Source: Candidatus Fimimorpha excrementavium (GTDB lineage Bacteria > Bacillota > Clostridia > Lachnospirales > Lachnospiraceae). Taken from it: a DNA stretch of 33,968 nucleotides. Made by a program: the position numbers and the translations under genes. Positions 1 through 8,340 of the stretch are shown piece by piece; position 1 is the stretch's first letter; each line of letters begins with the position of its first letter. The notes beneath the pieces are model-generated. The model was given only the letters and a program-made list of their open reading frames with translations. It ran no database searches and was not told the DNA's origin. The stretch lies in the NCBI GenBank assembly GCA_018710785.1, contig DVJD01000036.1, positions 1 through 33,968 on the forward strand. Direction: 5' to 3'.

Positions 1-47
1 CATGTATAACCTGCGTCGAATGGGCAATACTATTATCAGATAAATAA

Positions 48-347
48 TTCGACAGCAGAAAACCAGAAATTCGGACAATACAATTATACATATCTGGTTC
101 TTATCAAAGAAGATTTTTCCCCATAGACACAGAAAATTTTACGCCCTCGTATTCTTTTGCTGTTACAAACATTCCTTTGTGGATTCCGAAACACGTTTCT
201 TTCGATATTCTTCGATTATGGGTATTTTCACTGGGAAATCTTGTGGCATTTATTCCCTTTGGTGTTTTGATTCCGTTAAATTTTCAGACAGTGAGAAACG
301 TATTTTTAAAATCGCTGGCAATCTTTATCAACCGATTTCTTAGATAG
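48..347 (+). pseudogene. VanZ-like membrane protein fragment
   Basis: An open frame of 99 codons without a credible start runs from just after an in-frame TAA at 45 to the TAG at 345-347. Its translation contains a pattern typical of the VanZ family: a loop ending in IPLWIPKHVSFDILRLW followed by a hydrophobic segment with GNLVAFIPFGVLIPL. Full VanZ-like proteins have four to five membrane segments and are usually 150 or more residues; here only about one recognisable core segment remains. The upstream part is in other frames or outside the window, and the C-terminus stops shortly after this segment. I read it as a decayed remnant rather than a working gene. The family call is moderate and rests on this motif alone. 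Confidence 0.5.
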
Positions 348-410
348 ACCCCAATTGATCGAATGCATTAATAACGAAATAACTGCTGGCCCTGCCAGCA
401 ACCCCATAAA

Positions 411-446
411 GCAGGAAATCTTGAAACGGATTTCCTGCTATTTTTT
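411..446 (+). terminator. Intrinsic terminator between VanZ remnant and CRISPR array
   Basis: A perfect 10-bp stem (GCAGGAAATC at 411-420 paired with GATTTCCTGC at 429-438) with an 8-base loop is followed by TATTTTTT. A second small hairpin (TGCTGGC, loop CCT, GCCAGCA) lies just upstream at 384-400. It would end transcription coming from the VanZ remnant. Confidence 0.75.
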
Positions 447-479
447 GCCAAATCGGTGTTTGCGAAACCAATTGGGAGA

Positions 480-941
480 GTGTCAATACTTCATAGTTAT
501 TCTATCACATGGACATCAACCAACAGCAGATGCTTTGCAGGAAATTATAGTGTCAATACCTCATAGTTATTCTATCACATTTTACGTGTATGACTGTAAG
601 GTAGAAATTTTCCTGCCATACAATTTGCACGTGTCAATACCTCATAGTTATTCTATCACATGTAAAAACATGGTTGGTATGCATGATACGGAAGAAGAAC
701 AGTGTCAATACCTCATAGTTATTCTATCACGCTCATTCATAACAAAAAGGGCTGGTGGGCTACATCGTGTCAATACCTCATAGTTATTCTATCACTTTGA
801 TGAGTATGAGTGGATAACACTTTAGTCATTAAACATAAGTGTCAATACCTCATAGTTATTCTATCACATGAAGGAACTTTTAACGGATGAAATTAAACTC
901 TTAAAAGATGGTGTGTCAATACCTCATAGTTATTCTATCAC
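480..941 (-). CRISPR. CRISPR array, 7 repeats and 6 spacers
   Basis: A 29-base repeat occurs at 480-508, 550-578, 631-659, 702-730, 767-795, 839-867 and 913-941. On the plus strand it begins GTGTCAATACCTCATAG and ends TTCTATCAC. Six copies are identical; the first has one change (T for C at base 11). The spacers are unrelated in sequence and 41, 52, 42, 36, 43 and 45 bases long. The degenerate copy usually marks the leader-distal end, so I place the leader to the right and transcription on the minus strand; read that way the repeat ends in ATTGACAC, similar to the 8-base crRNA handles of type I-B/III systems. The repeat has a short internal dyad (ATAG/CTAT). No cas gene is present in the window, so type and direction are inferred. 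Confidence 0.93.
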
Positions 942-1492
942 TACTGTAATTCCAGCATTCTCCCCCTTCCCATCTCCAATTCTAACACATTTCCAGCCAA
1001 AAATCCAGTTAATCATGGTTTTTAATTCAAATAAATGAGCTTGTTTTCCCTTTATTTTCAAGGAATCTGTTGAGAGCCGGGACAGACGCTGAGACTGACC
1101 GGCTTTTGGGCGAAAAGTTGGGCCTTTTTTGCCCTTTTTCGCATGATTTTTGGCCTTATATCGCCCGAAAACCCTGATAAACAAAGGCTTTTCGATTGAC
1201 CGGTTTTTTTCGGCTGAGACAGCAGGCGCAGAGCGGAGTTTCAGCATCCCGGTCGCTGTGAACAGCAGCAAACGGCCATGGAAAATAGTAACCGTTCAGC
1301 CCGCGCCATTCGTAAAACCGCACTGCGTGCTTATCGTGGCCAAAGCCACTGCTCACGCCACTGTTTTACTCATAAACGGGCGCTTTTCTCATGGGTCTGC
1401 CCGATTGAAAAATCATGCAAGCATGATTTTCTCTCTCGATCCGCCCTATGGCTGAACGGTTGCGGAAAATAAGCAGAATTGGGAGTTGCCTG
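942..1492. other. Gene-poor region beside the CRISPR array
   Basis: About 550 bases between the last repeat and the pfk promoter. No open frame has a good ribosome binding site or recognisable protein; the longest frame, on the minus strand, runs into the last CRISPR repeat. The first 120 bases could be the leader if the array is read leftwards. A 10-bp perfect palindrome (AAAATCATGC, two-base loop, GCATGATTTT) sits at 1409-1430, and G/C-run inverted segments occur around 1107-1170. Confidence 0.4.
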
Positions 1493-1521
1493 TTGCAAAG
1501 GCGGCATCTTTTTTGTATAAT
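1493..1521 (+). promoter_or_regulatory. SigA-type promoter for phosphofructokinase gene
   Basis: TTGCAA at 1493-1498 and TATAAT at 1516-1521 are separated by exactly 17 bases. Transcription would begin near 1528, giving a leader of about 85 bases before the start codon. Confidence 0.75.
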
Positions 1522-1613
1522 GGACATATCTGTGAGCAAGCATAAGGTATATAGGGTCGTGTGGTGAAAGGGCTTGTAGGAACAGAGAGTTTAGAAGATG
1601 GGAAGTGGATGGT

Positions 1614-2690
1614 ATGATGAGAATCGGTATGCTGACAAGCGGCGGAGACTGCCAGAGCTTGAATGCCACCATGAGAGGTGTGGCAAAGACGCTGTATAAC
1701 TCCATGGGCGATGTGGAGATTATCGGGTTCGAAGAGGGATATAAAGGACTGATGTATGCAGATTACCGGATTATGAAGAGCAGTGATTTTTCCGGTATTC
1801 TGACAGAGGGCGGGACGATCCTTGGAACCAGCAGACAGCCGTTTAAGCTGATGCGTCAGCCGGATGAAAACGGCAGAGATAAAGTGGAGATGATGAAAAA
1901 CACGTATCACAGGCTGCGTCTTGACTGTCTGGTGGTGCTTGGAGGCAACGGAAGCCAGAAGACGGCGAACCTTTTGAGCCAGGAAGGGCTGAATGTGATC
2001 GGCCTTCCAAAGACGATTGACAATGATCTGTGGGGCACAGATATGACGTTTGGATTCCAGAGCGCAGTCAATATCGCGACGAATGCCATCGACTGTATCC
2101 ACACGACGGCAGCTTCCCATGGGAGAGTATTTATCGTGGAGATCATGGGGCATAAAGTGGGCTGGCTGACGCTTCATGCCGGTCTGGCCGGCGGGGCGGA
2201 TATTATTCTGCTTCCGGAGATTCCCTATGATATCAATATTGTGGCAGATGCGATTAAGAAGCGCGCAAAGGCGGGAAAACGTTTTTCCATACTGGCCGTG
2301 GCAGAGGGCGCTATTTCCAAAGAGAATGCGGCGCTTTCTAAGAAAGAACTGAAAAAATTGCAGCAGAGTAATCCTTACCCGTCCATTGCCTATGAAGTGG
2401 GAGCCAGAATCAAAGAACTGACAGGCCAGGAAGTCCGTGTGACGGTGCCAGGCCATATGCAGAGGGGCGGAGCACCATGTCCATATGATCGTGTGCTTTC
2501 CACACGTCTCGGTGCGGCTGCCGGTAAGATGATTATGGATGGAAAGTTTGGGTACCTGGTGGGGATCAAGAACAATGAGATCACCAAAGTCCCGCTTTCC
2601 GATGTAGCCGGAAAATTGAAGATGGTTTCTCCGGATAATGATATGATAAAAGAGGCCAAGCTGGTAGGAATCAGTTTTGGTGATGAATAA
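1614..2690 (+). CDS. pfkA: 6-phosphofructokinase (mixed-substrate group)
   Basis: Phosphorylates fructose 6-phosphate to fructose 1,6-bisphosphate in glycolysis, in the cytoplasm. About 358 residues, which fits the mixed-substrate PFK group. The N-terminus has the nucleotide-loop signature MLTSGGDCQSLNA; GGNGS is at residues 110-114, PKTIDND at 132-138 with the catalytic Asp pair, and the substrate-binding MGHKVGWL and PGHMQRGG segments follow. The Gly in GGNGS points to ATP, whereas Lys in PKTIDND is the residue usual in pyrophosphate enzymes; this mixed pair is known from some ATP-PFKs. The Asn replaces the usual Asp of GGDGS. A GTG at 1605 is in frame, but ATG 1614 (or ATG 1617) sits at a better distance from GGAAG at 1601-1605. 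The gene stands alone behind its own promoter. Confidence 0.93.
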   Translation: MMRIGMLTSGGDCQSLNATMRGVAKTLYNSMGDVEIIGFEEGYKGLMYADYRIMKSSDFSGILTEGGTILGTSRQPFKLMRQPDENGRDKVEMMKNTYHRLRLDCLVVLGGNGSQKTANLLSQEGLNVIGLPKTIDNDLWGTDMTFGFQSAVNIATNAIDCIHTTAASHGRVFIVEIMGHKVGWLTLHAGLAGGADIILLPEIPYDINIVADAIKKRAKAGKRFSILAVAEGAISKENAALSKKELKKLQQSNPYPSIAYEVGARIKELTGQEVRVTVPGHMQRGGAPCPYDRVLSTRLGAAAGKMIMDGKFGYLVGIKNNEITKVPLSDVAGKLKMVSPDNDMIKEAKLVGISFGDE

Positions 2691-2819
2691 GAGGAATCCT
2701 TGGGAGAATGGCAAGAGAGGACTCGGAGAGAAATCTGCCCGCGGGCTTTGATTTTGAAGCCTGTGGGCAGAACGGATATATGGGAGCGAAACGAATGGAA
2801 AATATTCGACAGGACAATT
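2691..2819. other. Intergenic hairpin after pfk
   Basis: The gap between pfk and dnaX is nearly 500 bases. Its first part holds an inverted repeat, CTGCCCGCGGGCT at 2735-2747 against AGCCTGTGGGCAG at 2758-2770, with a short A/T-rich loop. There is no T run after it, so it is not a standard terminator. The remaining part of the gap is mostly the dispersed element at 2820-3058. Confidence 0.45.
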
Positions 2820-3058
2820 CGGACGGCCGAAAGGAGCGATCCGTTTTCTTGTCGGGGTGTTTTGCACTGAATCATGAACCAATTATAGAATATGGCGTGT
2901 GTAAGTCTTTGGAGGTTCATGTTGGAAATGTAACGGTATGAATGAGTTTAAGGATAATGAAGTTTTTATTATTTTGCGCCTCTTTGGAGCTGGAAAATCA
3001 AGTACCGACGTTTTTCAAAACCCTTCTGGGAGAAGGTTTGTTCCTCCGGCCAGTGAAT
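2820..3058 (+). repeat. Dispersed structured element, copy A (degenerate)
   Basis: This stretch matches the element at 33685-33901 in the same orientation. Shared blocks are CGGACGGCCGAA at the left end, a CATGAAC...GTTCATG hairpin (near 2873-2921), and a long nearly identical right part with GGAGCTGGAAAA, TCAAGTACCGACGTTTTTCA and GGCC(A/T)GTGAAT. The outer inverted arms (2825-2857 and 3021-3051) both start or end with GGCC but are much more diverged than in copy B. No protein is encoded. It lies directly upstream of dnaX, so it forms most of that gene's leader or promoter region. It could be a MITE-like mobile remnant or a structured RNA locus. Confidence 0.7.
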
Positions 3059-3183
3059 AGTCTGCGAAGACAGAAGACCCGGTGAGGAGAAGTGGTACTG
3101 CGGAGCTTAAATATGCAGGATTTGTGCGGTTTTAAGAGCTTCGCAATCCTATAACAGATAGAAAGAAAAAGGAGCGAGGAAGA

Positions 3184-4824
3184 ATGGCATATACTGCGCT
3201 GTATCGAAAATGGCGTCCAAGCCGTTTTGAAGATGTGCGGGGGCAGGAACACATTGTGCGTACCCTAAAAAATCAGATTTTATCGGACCGTGTGGGCCAT
3301 GCATATCTTTTCTGCGGGACGCGGGGAACGGGTAAGACGACCATTGCAAAGATATTTGCCAGGGCGGTCAACTGTGAGCATCCCGTCGATGGGAGTCCGT
3401 GCAATGCGTGTGCGGCCTGCCGGGCGATTGCGGCTGCGTCTTCCATGAATGTGGTGGAGATCGACGCGGCTTCCAACAATGGCGTGGACAATATCCGGGA
3501 GATTCGGGATGAGGTACAGTATTCTCCCACAGAGGGAAAGTATCGCGTATATATCATCGACGAAGTGCACATGCTTTCTCCGGGAGCGTTTAACGCTCTG
3601 TTAAAGACGCTGGAGGAACCCCCGTCTTATGTGATTTTTATCCTGGCTACAACGGAAGTGCATAAGATTCCGATTACGGTGCTGTCCCGCTGTCAGAGAT
3701 ACGACTTTAAGCGGATCAGCAATGAAACCATTGCGGATCAGATTGCCCGTCTCCTGCGGGAAGAACATGTGGAAGCCGAGTACCGTGCCATTCAGTATGT
3801 GGCGAAGGCGGCGGATGGTTCCATGCGTGATGCATTGAGTCTTTTGGAGCAGTGCATTTCCTTTTACTATGGGCAGCAACTGACCTATGAAAAGGTGCTG
3901 GATGTCCTTGGAGCTGTGGATACCGGCGTGTTCAGCAGGCTGCTGCGGGAGATTATCCGTCAGGATGTGGCGGCTTGCATCGCACTGTTGGATGAGATTG
4001 TGGCGGGCGGCCGGGATCTGGGCCAGTTTGTCACGGATTTCACCTGGTATATGCGCAATCTTCTTCTGGTACAGACGGCCGATCATGCGGAGGATGCGCT
4101 GGATATGTCGGCGGACAATCTGGAGGCGCTGAAAGAAGAGGCGGAGATGCTGGATGTGGATACGCTCATGCGTTACATCCGTATTTTTTCCGAATTGTCT
4201 TCCCAGATCCGTTATGCCGCTTCCAAGCGGGTACTCATAGAAATTGCGCTGATTAAGCTGATGAAACCGGCCATGGAGACGGATCTGGAAGGTCTTCATG
4301 CCAGGATCCGCGCTCTGGAAGAGCGTATGGCGAAAGGCGGCGTCTCTTCTGGGGAAGGCGGTCAGAGGACCGCGGGAGAAATGCCTGCTTTGGCGCAGGG
4401 TACCCAATCTTTTGGAGGACAACCTCCGGAAATACAGTCCTCAGGCATCCACTCCTTACAGGGAGAGGAAGAGGCAAAAGTGGTGGAGATCGGTGAGGCC
4501 GAGTATGAAGATTATGAGCGGTTAAGCCGGGATTGGAACAGAATTGTGGCCAGCCAGGGAAGTCTGATCGGAAGTCTGTTGAAGGGGACGCGCATCAGTT
4601 ACGATCCTGCCAAAGGATTGTGTATCCTGTTTGATAATTCGTTTAACCATACGACGATGAACATACAGGGACGGATGGAAGCGCTGAACGAGGAGCTGTC
4701 CAGACAGTATCAGAAAACATTTAAGATTACAACAAAATTGATAAACGCCGGTGAACCCAGGACGAAGGTGGTAAAAGGCAACCGTCTTCCCGGGATCAAC
4801 ATGGATATCGGTGTGGAAGAATAA
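3184..4824 (+). CDS. dnaX: DNA polymerase III subunit gamma/tau
   Basis: Clamp-loader ATPase of the replicative polymerase; opens and loads the beta clamp and, through tau, links polymerase cores. 546 residues, a usual length for Clostridia. Walker A GTRGTGKT at 45-52, zinc-binding Cys64, Cys73, Cys76 and Cys79, Walker B/DEAD-like IIDEVHM near 124-130, sensor 1 region ATTEVHKIP, and the arginine-finger motif SRC at 168-170. A Glu/Gly-rich linker (about residues 370-435) leads to a C-terminal tau-type domain. The start is supported by AAAGGAG and GAGGAAG directly upstream of ATG 3184. The following genes, ybaB and recR, form the classic Firmicutes recombination/replication cluster. Confidence 0.97.
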   Translation: MAYTALYRKWRPSRFEDVRGQEHIVRTLKNQILSDRVGHAYLFCGTRGTGKTTIAKIFARAVNCEHPVDGSPCNACAACRAIAAASSMNVVEIDAASNNGVDNIREIRDEVQYSPTEGKYRVYIIDEVHMLSPGAFNALLKTLEEPPSYVIFILATTEVHKIPITVLSRCQRYDFKRISNETIADQIARLLREEHVEAEYRAIQYVAKAADGSMRDALSLLEQCISFYYGQQLTYEKVLDVLGAVDTGVFSRLLREIIRQDVAACIALLDEIVAGGRDLGQFVTDFTWYMRNLLLVQTADHAEDALDMSADNLEALKEEAEMLDVDTLMRYIRIFSELSSQIRYAASKRVLIEIALIKLMKPAMETDLEGLHARIRALEERMAKGGVSSGEGGQRTAGEMPALAQGTQSFGGQPPEIQSSGIHSLQGEEEAKVVEIGEAEYEDYERLSRDWNRIVASQGSLIGSLLKGTRISYDPAKGLCILFDNSFNHTTMNIQGRMEALNEELSRQYQKTFKITTKLINAGEPRTKVVKGNRLPGINMDIGVEE

Positions 4825-5083
4825 AAGAATGCCAGGGTCAGGAGGTCATGTGTTTTGCATAAAAAGCGTAGCTTTAGGCCCTGTAAAACATGGGAAAGCA
4901 GCCCGAGCAGGGTGGATTTCGAATGCTATTAGGATTTCGGGAGCACACAGTGCGGAGAAATCGGTTGGATTAGTGGGATAGAAGACCTTTTGTTTTCCAC
5001 ATCCAATAATAAAACGCAATCATATATTTGGGAGATTCCTGTATCATTCCAATATGGGAAAGTTTAAGAAAGGTGGTAAAAAA
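4825..5083 (+). other. dnaX-ybaB intergenic region, possible structured leader
   Basis: A gap of about 260 bases in an otherwise tight cluster. It shows complementary blocks: CAGGG near 4833 with CCCTG near 4880, CATGTGTTTT near 4847 with AAAACATG near 4885, and a CCCGAGCAGGG hairpin near 4903. Repeated GGATTTCG motifs follow. I do not recognise a known RNA family; the conserved loop of SRP RNA, which often lies next to dnaX in Firmicutes, is not seen. A regulatory leader for ybaB-recR is possible. Confidence 0.3.
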
Positions 5084-5437
5084 ATGGCAAAGAGAGGCGG
5101 TTTTCCGGGTGGGATCCCAGGAAATATGAATAATCTGATGAAGCAGGCACAGAGGATGCAGAAGCAGATGGAAGAGCAGCAAAGAGAGTTGGAAGAGAAG
5201 ATTTTCACTTCCACAGCAGGCGGCGGAGCCGTGACGGTTACCGTATCCGGAAAAAGGGAAGTGACGGAGATCAAATTATCCGAAGAAGTGGTGGATCCGG
5301 ACGATATTGAAATGCTGCAGGATCTCATCATCGCAGCCACCAATGAAGCGCTTCGCCAGGTGGATGAGGCAGCCGGTGCAGGCATGAGCAAGCTGACAGG
5401 CGGCCTTGGCGGGCTGGGCGGAGGGTTCCCGTTCTAA
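5084..5437 (+). CDS. ybaB: YbaB/EbfC family nucleoid-associated protein
   Basis: Small DNA-binding protein of the YbaB/EbfC family, a homodimer that coats DNA and is almost always found between dnaX and recR. About 117 residues. The core has the long N-terminal helix [19 protein letters not shown], the strand segment [20 protein letters not shown], the family motif around [13 protein letters not shown], and a Gly-rich tail [12 protein letters not shown]. An in-frame ATG at 5054 exists, but ATG 5084 is preceded by GAAAGGTGG at 7 bases and gives the usual [10 protein letters not shown] start. The stop codon overlaps the recR start (TAATG), which suggests translational coupling. Confidence 0.95.
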   Translation: MAKRGGFPGGIPGNMNNLMKQAQRMQKQMEEQQRELEEKIFTSTAGGGAVTVTVSGKREVTEIKLSEEVVDPDDIEMLQDLIIAATNEALRQVDEAAGAGMSKLTGGLGGLGGGFPF

Positions 5438-6033
5438 TGGATTATTACAGCAGTCAGATTACAAAATTAATTGAGGAATTGTCAAAACTTCCCGGGATCG
5501 GCGCCAAATCGGCCCAGCGTCTGGCTTTTCATATCATCAATATGCCTGAGGATCAGGTGAAGCGTCTCTCCGATACCATCGTGGAGGCAAAAGCCAATGT
5601 CCGTTACTGTAAAGAATGCTTTACCCTGACGGACAGGGAACTCTGCCCCATCTGCAGCAGTCCGAAAAGAGATCACAGTGTGATCATGGTGGTGGAAAAT
5701 ACGAGGGATCTGGCGGCCTATGAAAAGACAGGCAAGTACAATGGCGTTTACCACGTCCTTCACGGAGCGATTTCCCCGATGCTTGGAATCGGGCCGGGGG
5801 AGATTAAGCTGAAAGAACTGATGCAGCGGCTTCAGGGGGATATCCGGGAAGTGATTATAGCGACGAATTCCAGCCTGGAAGGGGAGACGACGGCCATGTA
5901 TATCAGCAAGCTGGTCAAGCCAACCGGGATTAAAGTGACACGGATCGCCAGCGGCGTTCCGGTCGGCGGAGACTTGGAGTATATAGATGAAGTTACGCTT
6001 CTGCGGGCCCTGGAGGGGCGTGTGGAGCTGTAG
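5437..6033 (+). CDS. recR: Recombination protein RecR
   Basis: Acts with RecO (and RecF) to load RecA on gapped DNA during recombinational repair. 198 residues, the normal size. A helix-hairpin-helix ([16 protein letters not shown], about 18-33) precedes a four-Cys zinc finger (Cys58, Cys61, Cys70, Cys73), then a Toprim domain starting at [17 protein letters not shown] with a conserved glutamate, and the C-terminal segment [18 protein letters not shown] that binds a partner subunit. The ATG overlaps the ybaB stop codon by one base, so the two genes are cotranscribed. Confidence 0.97.
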   Translation: MDYYSSQITKLIEELSKLPGIGAKSAQRLAFHIINMPEDQVKRLSDTIVEAKANVRYCKECFTLTDRELCPICSSPKRDHSVIMVVENTRDLAAYEKTGKYNGVYHVLHGAISPMLGIGPGEIKLKELMQRLQGDIREVIIATNSSLEGETTAMYISKLVKPTGIKVTRIASGVPVGGDLEYIDEVTLLRALEGRVEL

Positions 6034-6059
6034 CGTTCAGGAAAGAGGGAGTCAGGCAA

Positions 6060-8327
6060 ATGGATAAGTATGAATACAGACTAAAGACGGAGCATATCAA
6101 GCGGCTGGCTGCGAGAAAAGAATATGCATCGGCGGTCAAAATATGCGACGGTATCGACTGGAATAAGGTAAAAGATGTAAAGATGCTGACAACAGTTTCC
6201 GATATTTATGAAGCAGTCGGCCGTTATCAGGAAGCGATCGACGTTCTGATTCAGGCATATCAGTATGCCCCCATCGGACGCCGCATTGTATATCGTCTGA
6301 CCGAGCTGGCCGTGGACTGCGGAAACTATCAGGATGCAGAAGAATACTATGAAGAATTCTGCAATATTGCCCCAAACGATATGGGAAAAATCATTTTAAA
6401 ATATAGGCTGGAAAAGGCAAAAGGGGCAAAAGTCGAAGAGCTGATCAAGATACTGGAAAAATATAAGGAAGAGGATTTTGACGAGCGCTGGTCCTATGAG
6501 CTGGCAGAATTGTATGCCAAGGCCGGGCGCAAACAGGACTGTGTGTCTCTGTGCGACGATATTATCCTCTGGTTTGGCCTTGGAAAATACGTGGATAAGG
6601 CGCTCTATCTGAAAGCAAAGTTTGCTCCGCTGAGCGATGTGCAGAAGCAGAAGCTGAAAAACGGACAGAATTTTTACGAGGGAGACTCCAATGTAACCTT
6701 CGTACAGCTTCCGGATGAAGAACAGGAGCATTTCCAGGCGGAACTGGCAGAGTCTGTGGTATCCATCACCGAAGGAGAGGAAAAGGAAGAGCAGGAAAGT
6801 CCGGTTTCCATCCGGGTGGAAGAAGTACATAATGAAGAAACAGAGGATCAGCCGGAATATTTTGAACCGGAAATGGAAATAATGGAAGAAGAGAGCGCGG
6901 GAGATGCGGAAGACACCGACAAGGAGGAAACAGAGTCGCCAGCTGTGGCTCAGGAAGGGACGGAACCGGAGACAGCACCTGTGATTGAGAAAGAGGAAGA
7001 ACCGGAAGCGGCGCCTGAGGTTCGGGAAGAGGAAGAACCGGAAGCGGCACCTGCGGCTCAGGAAGGGACGGAACCGGAGACAGCACCTGTGATTGAGAAA
7101 GAGGAGGAACCGGAGACAGCTCCTGTGATCCGGGAAGAAGAATCGGAGACAGTCCCTGCGATTCAGGAAGAAGAGGAACCGGAGGCGGCACCTGCGATTC
7201 AGGAAGAAGAGGAACCGGAAGTGACTCCTGCGATTCAGGAAGAGGAAGAACCGGAAGTGATGCCTGCGGTTCAGGAAGAGACGGCGCCGGAAGATGCGGC
7301 GGACGATGAATCTGTGTCCCCGGCAGAAAAAACGGAAGGGCAGGACATTTCTGAGGGAACACCGGCTATGGAAGCGCCTGTGATCAAAGAAGAGGAAGAA
7401 ATCGCCGCATCCGGCGAAGAGACGCAGAAACCGGAGACGGAATCGGCACAGGAAGTATCCGCGGCCGAAGAGACAGAAGAAAAGGAAGAATCCGGTCAGC
7501 TGAAATTTACAGAACCTGGCTCATTTTCTGTGGAGCAGCAGATACAGGAACTGAACCGGATCATTGAGAAGAAAGAAAATATCGGCGATCAGGCCGGAGA
7601 AGTAAAAACAGCGGAACCGGAGATGCAGCCGGAGAAGCAGTCCGAGGCCCCCATGGTTTCCGTGGCAGTGGATCCGGAGGATGAGAGCAGAGTATGGCAT
7701 TTCTTTGTTAAGAGTGATGATCCGGATGCGGGATTCCGCTTTGCCGTGGATAAGCTGCGGGCCATGAAAAACGATGGAAAGAATCGTCCTTCCACCATTG
7801 CCAGAACAAAAGGAAGCAAGCTGAATGGAAGAAGCATCATAAAGACATTGGACAAACTGCTTGGAAAGGCGGTAATCGTAGAGCAGGCCGGAGGATTGGA
7901 CAAACCTGTTTTGGATGAATTTTCCATGGTTTTGGACAAAAACGATAGGAGTCTGATCGTGGTATTCATCGATACGGAAAAGGAAATCGACCGTATCATC
8001 AGGGAAAACCCGAAATTGGCGGATGTATTTTCTGCCCAATTCCATGCGAAAAAATATACGGTGGAAGAGTTAATGGAATATGCCAAGGGATATGCAGACA
8101 GGCAAGACTGTGCCATTGATGAATCCGCCAGACTTCTTGTGACGACAAGACTGGAAAAGATCCTGAAGGATAATCCGGTGGGATGGCAGAACCAGGTGGA
8201 ACGAGTGATGGACGAAGCGATGGAAAAAGCGAATAAAAAATCCGTCGGCAAGGCGTTCAAAGGATTGTTTGTCATCCGCTATGACGATGAAGGAAGACTT
8301 TTGCTGAAGGAAGAAGATTTTAAGTAA
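6060..8327 (+). CDS. TPR protein with Glu/Pro repeat and degenerate AAA+ domain
   Basis: 755 residues, three parts. Residues 1-230 are TPR-like helices (YASAVKICDGIDW, RYQEAIDVLIQAYQYAP, NYQDAEEYYEEF). Residues about 240-530 are very acidic and Pro-rich with 12-residue units such as EEEEPEAAPAIQ. Residues about 545-755 resemble the CbbX/SpoVK-type AAA+ module: VWHFFVKSDDP where Walker A should be, a helix with SKLNGRSIIKTLDKLL, AVIVEQAGGL where Walker B should be, then RSLIVVFIDTEKEIDRIIRENPKL and a C-terminal lid. The GxxGxGKT lysine and the Walker B DE pair are missing, so I infer a non-ATP-hydrolysing scaffold. No signal peptide or membrane segment: cytoplasmic. It starts 26 bases after recR with AAAGAGGGAG upstream. 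Function unknown; domain assignment of the C-terminus is inferred from pattern only. Confidence 0.85.
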   Translation: MDKYEYRLKTEHIKRLAARKEYASAVKICDGIDWNKVKDVKMLTTVSDIYEAVGRYQEAIDVLIQAYQYAPIGRRIVYRLTELAVDCGNYQDAEEYYEEFCNIAPNDMGKIILKYRLEKAKGAKVEELIKILEKYKEEDFDERWSYELAELYAKAGRKQDCVSLCDDIILWFGLGKYVDKALYLKAKFAPLSDVQKQKLKNGQNFYEGDSNVTFVQLPDEEQEHFQAELAESVVSITEGEEKEEQESPVSIRVEEVHNEETEDQPEYFEPEMEIMEEESAGDAEDTDKEETESPAVAQEGTEPETAPVIEKEEEPEAAPEVREEEEPEAAPAAQEGTEPETAPVIEKEEEPETAPVIREEESETVPAIQEEEEPEAAPAIQEEEEPEVTPAIQEEEEPEVMPAVQEETAPEDAADDESVSPAEKTEGQDISEGTPAMEAPVIKEEEEIAASGEETQKPETESAQEVSAAEETEEKEESGQLKFTEPGSFSVEQQIQELNRIIEKKENIGDQAGEVKTAEPEMQPEKQSEAPMVSVAVDPEDESRVWHFFVKSDDPDAGFRFAVDKLRAMKNDGKNRPSTIARTKGSKLNGRSIIKTLDKLLGKAVIVEQAGGLDKPVLDEFSMVLDKNDRSLIVVFIDTEKEIDRIIRENPKLADVFSAQFHAKKYTVEELMEYAKGYADRQDCAIDESARLLVTTRLEKILKDNPVGWQNQVERVMDEAMEKANKKSVGKAFKGLFVIRYDDEGRLLLKEEDFK
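6941..7275 (+). repeat. In-gene tandem repeat encoding Glu/Pro units
   Basis: Within the TPR gene the DNA repeats with a 36-39 base unit (12-13 residues). A longer near-identical block starting GGCTCAGGAAGGGACGG occurs at 6947 and again at 7055, a 108-base period (36 residues). Copy number is likely to vary between strains. Confidence 0.75.
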
Positions 8328-8340
8328 GGGCAGGTAGACT

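Noticed and set aside
355-783. 142-codon open frame across the CRISPR array
   Set aside because: It is made of translated repeats (VSIPHSYSIT) and has no ribosome binding site; the array explains it.
930-1271. Minus-strand frame of 113 codons next to the array
   Set aside because: It ends inside the last CRISPR repeat, has no recognisable domain and is more likely leader or spacer DNA.
1446-2882. Long minus-strand frame opposite pfk
   Set aside because: The plus strand encodes an unmistakable phosphofructokinase; the antisense frame is a composition effect.
2691-5083. SRP RNA expected beside dnaX
   Set aside because: The conserved GGAAGGAAGC-type loop and long paired arms were not found on either side of dnaX.
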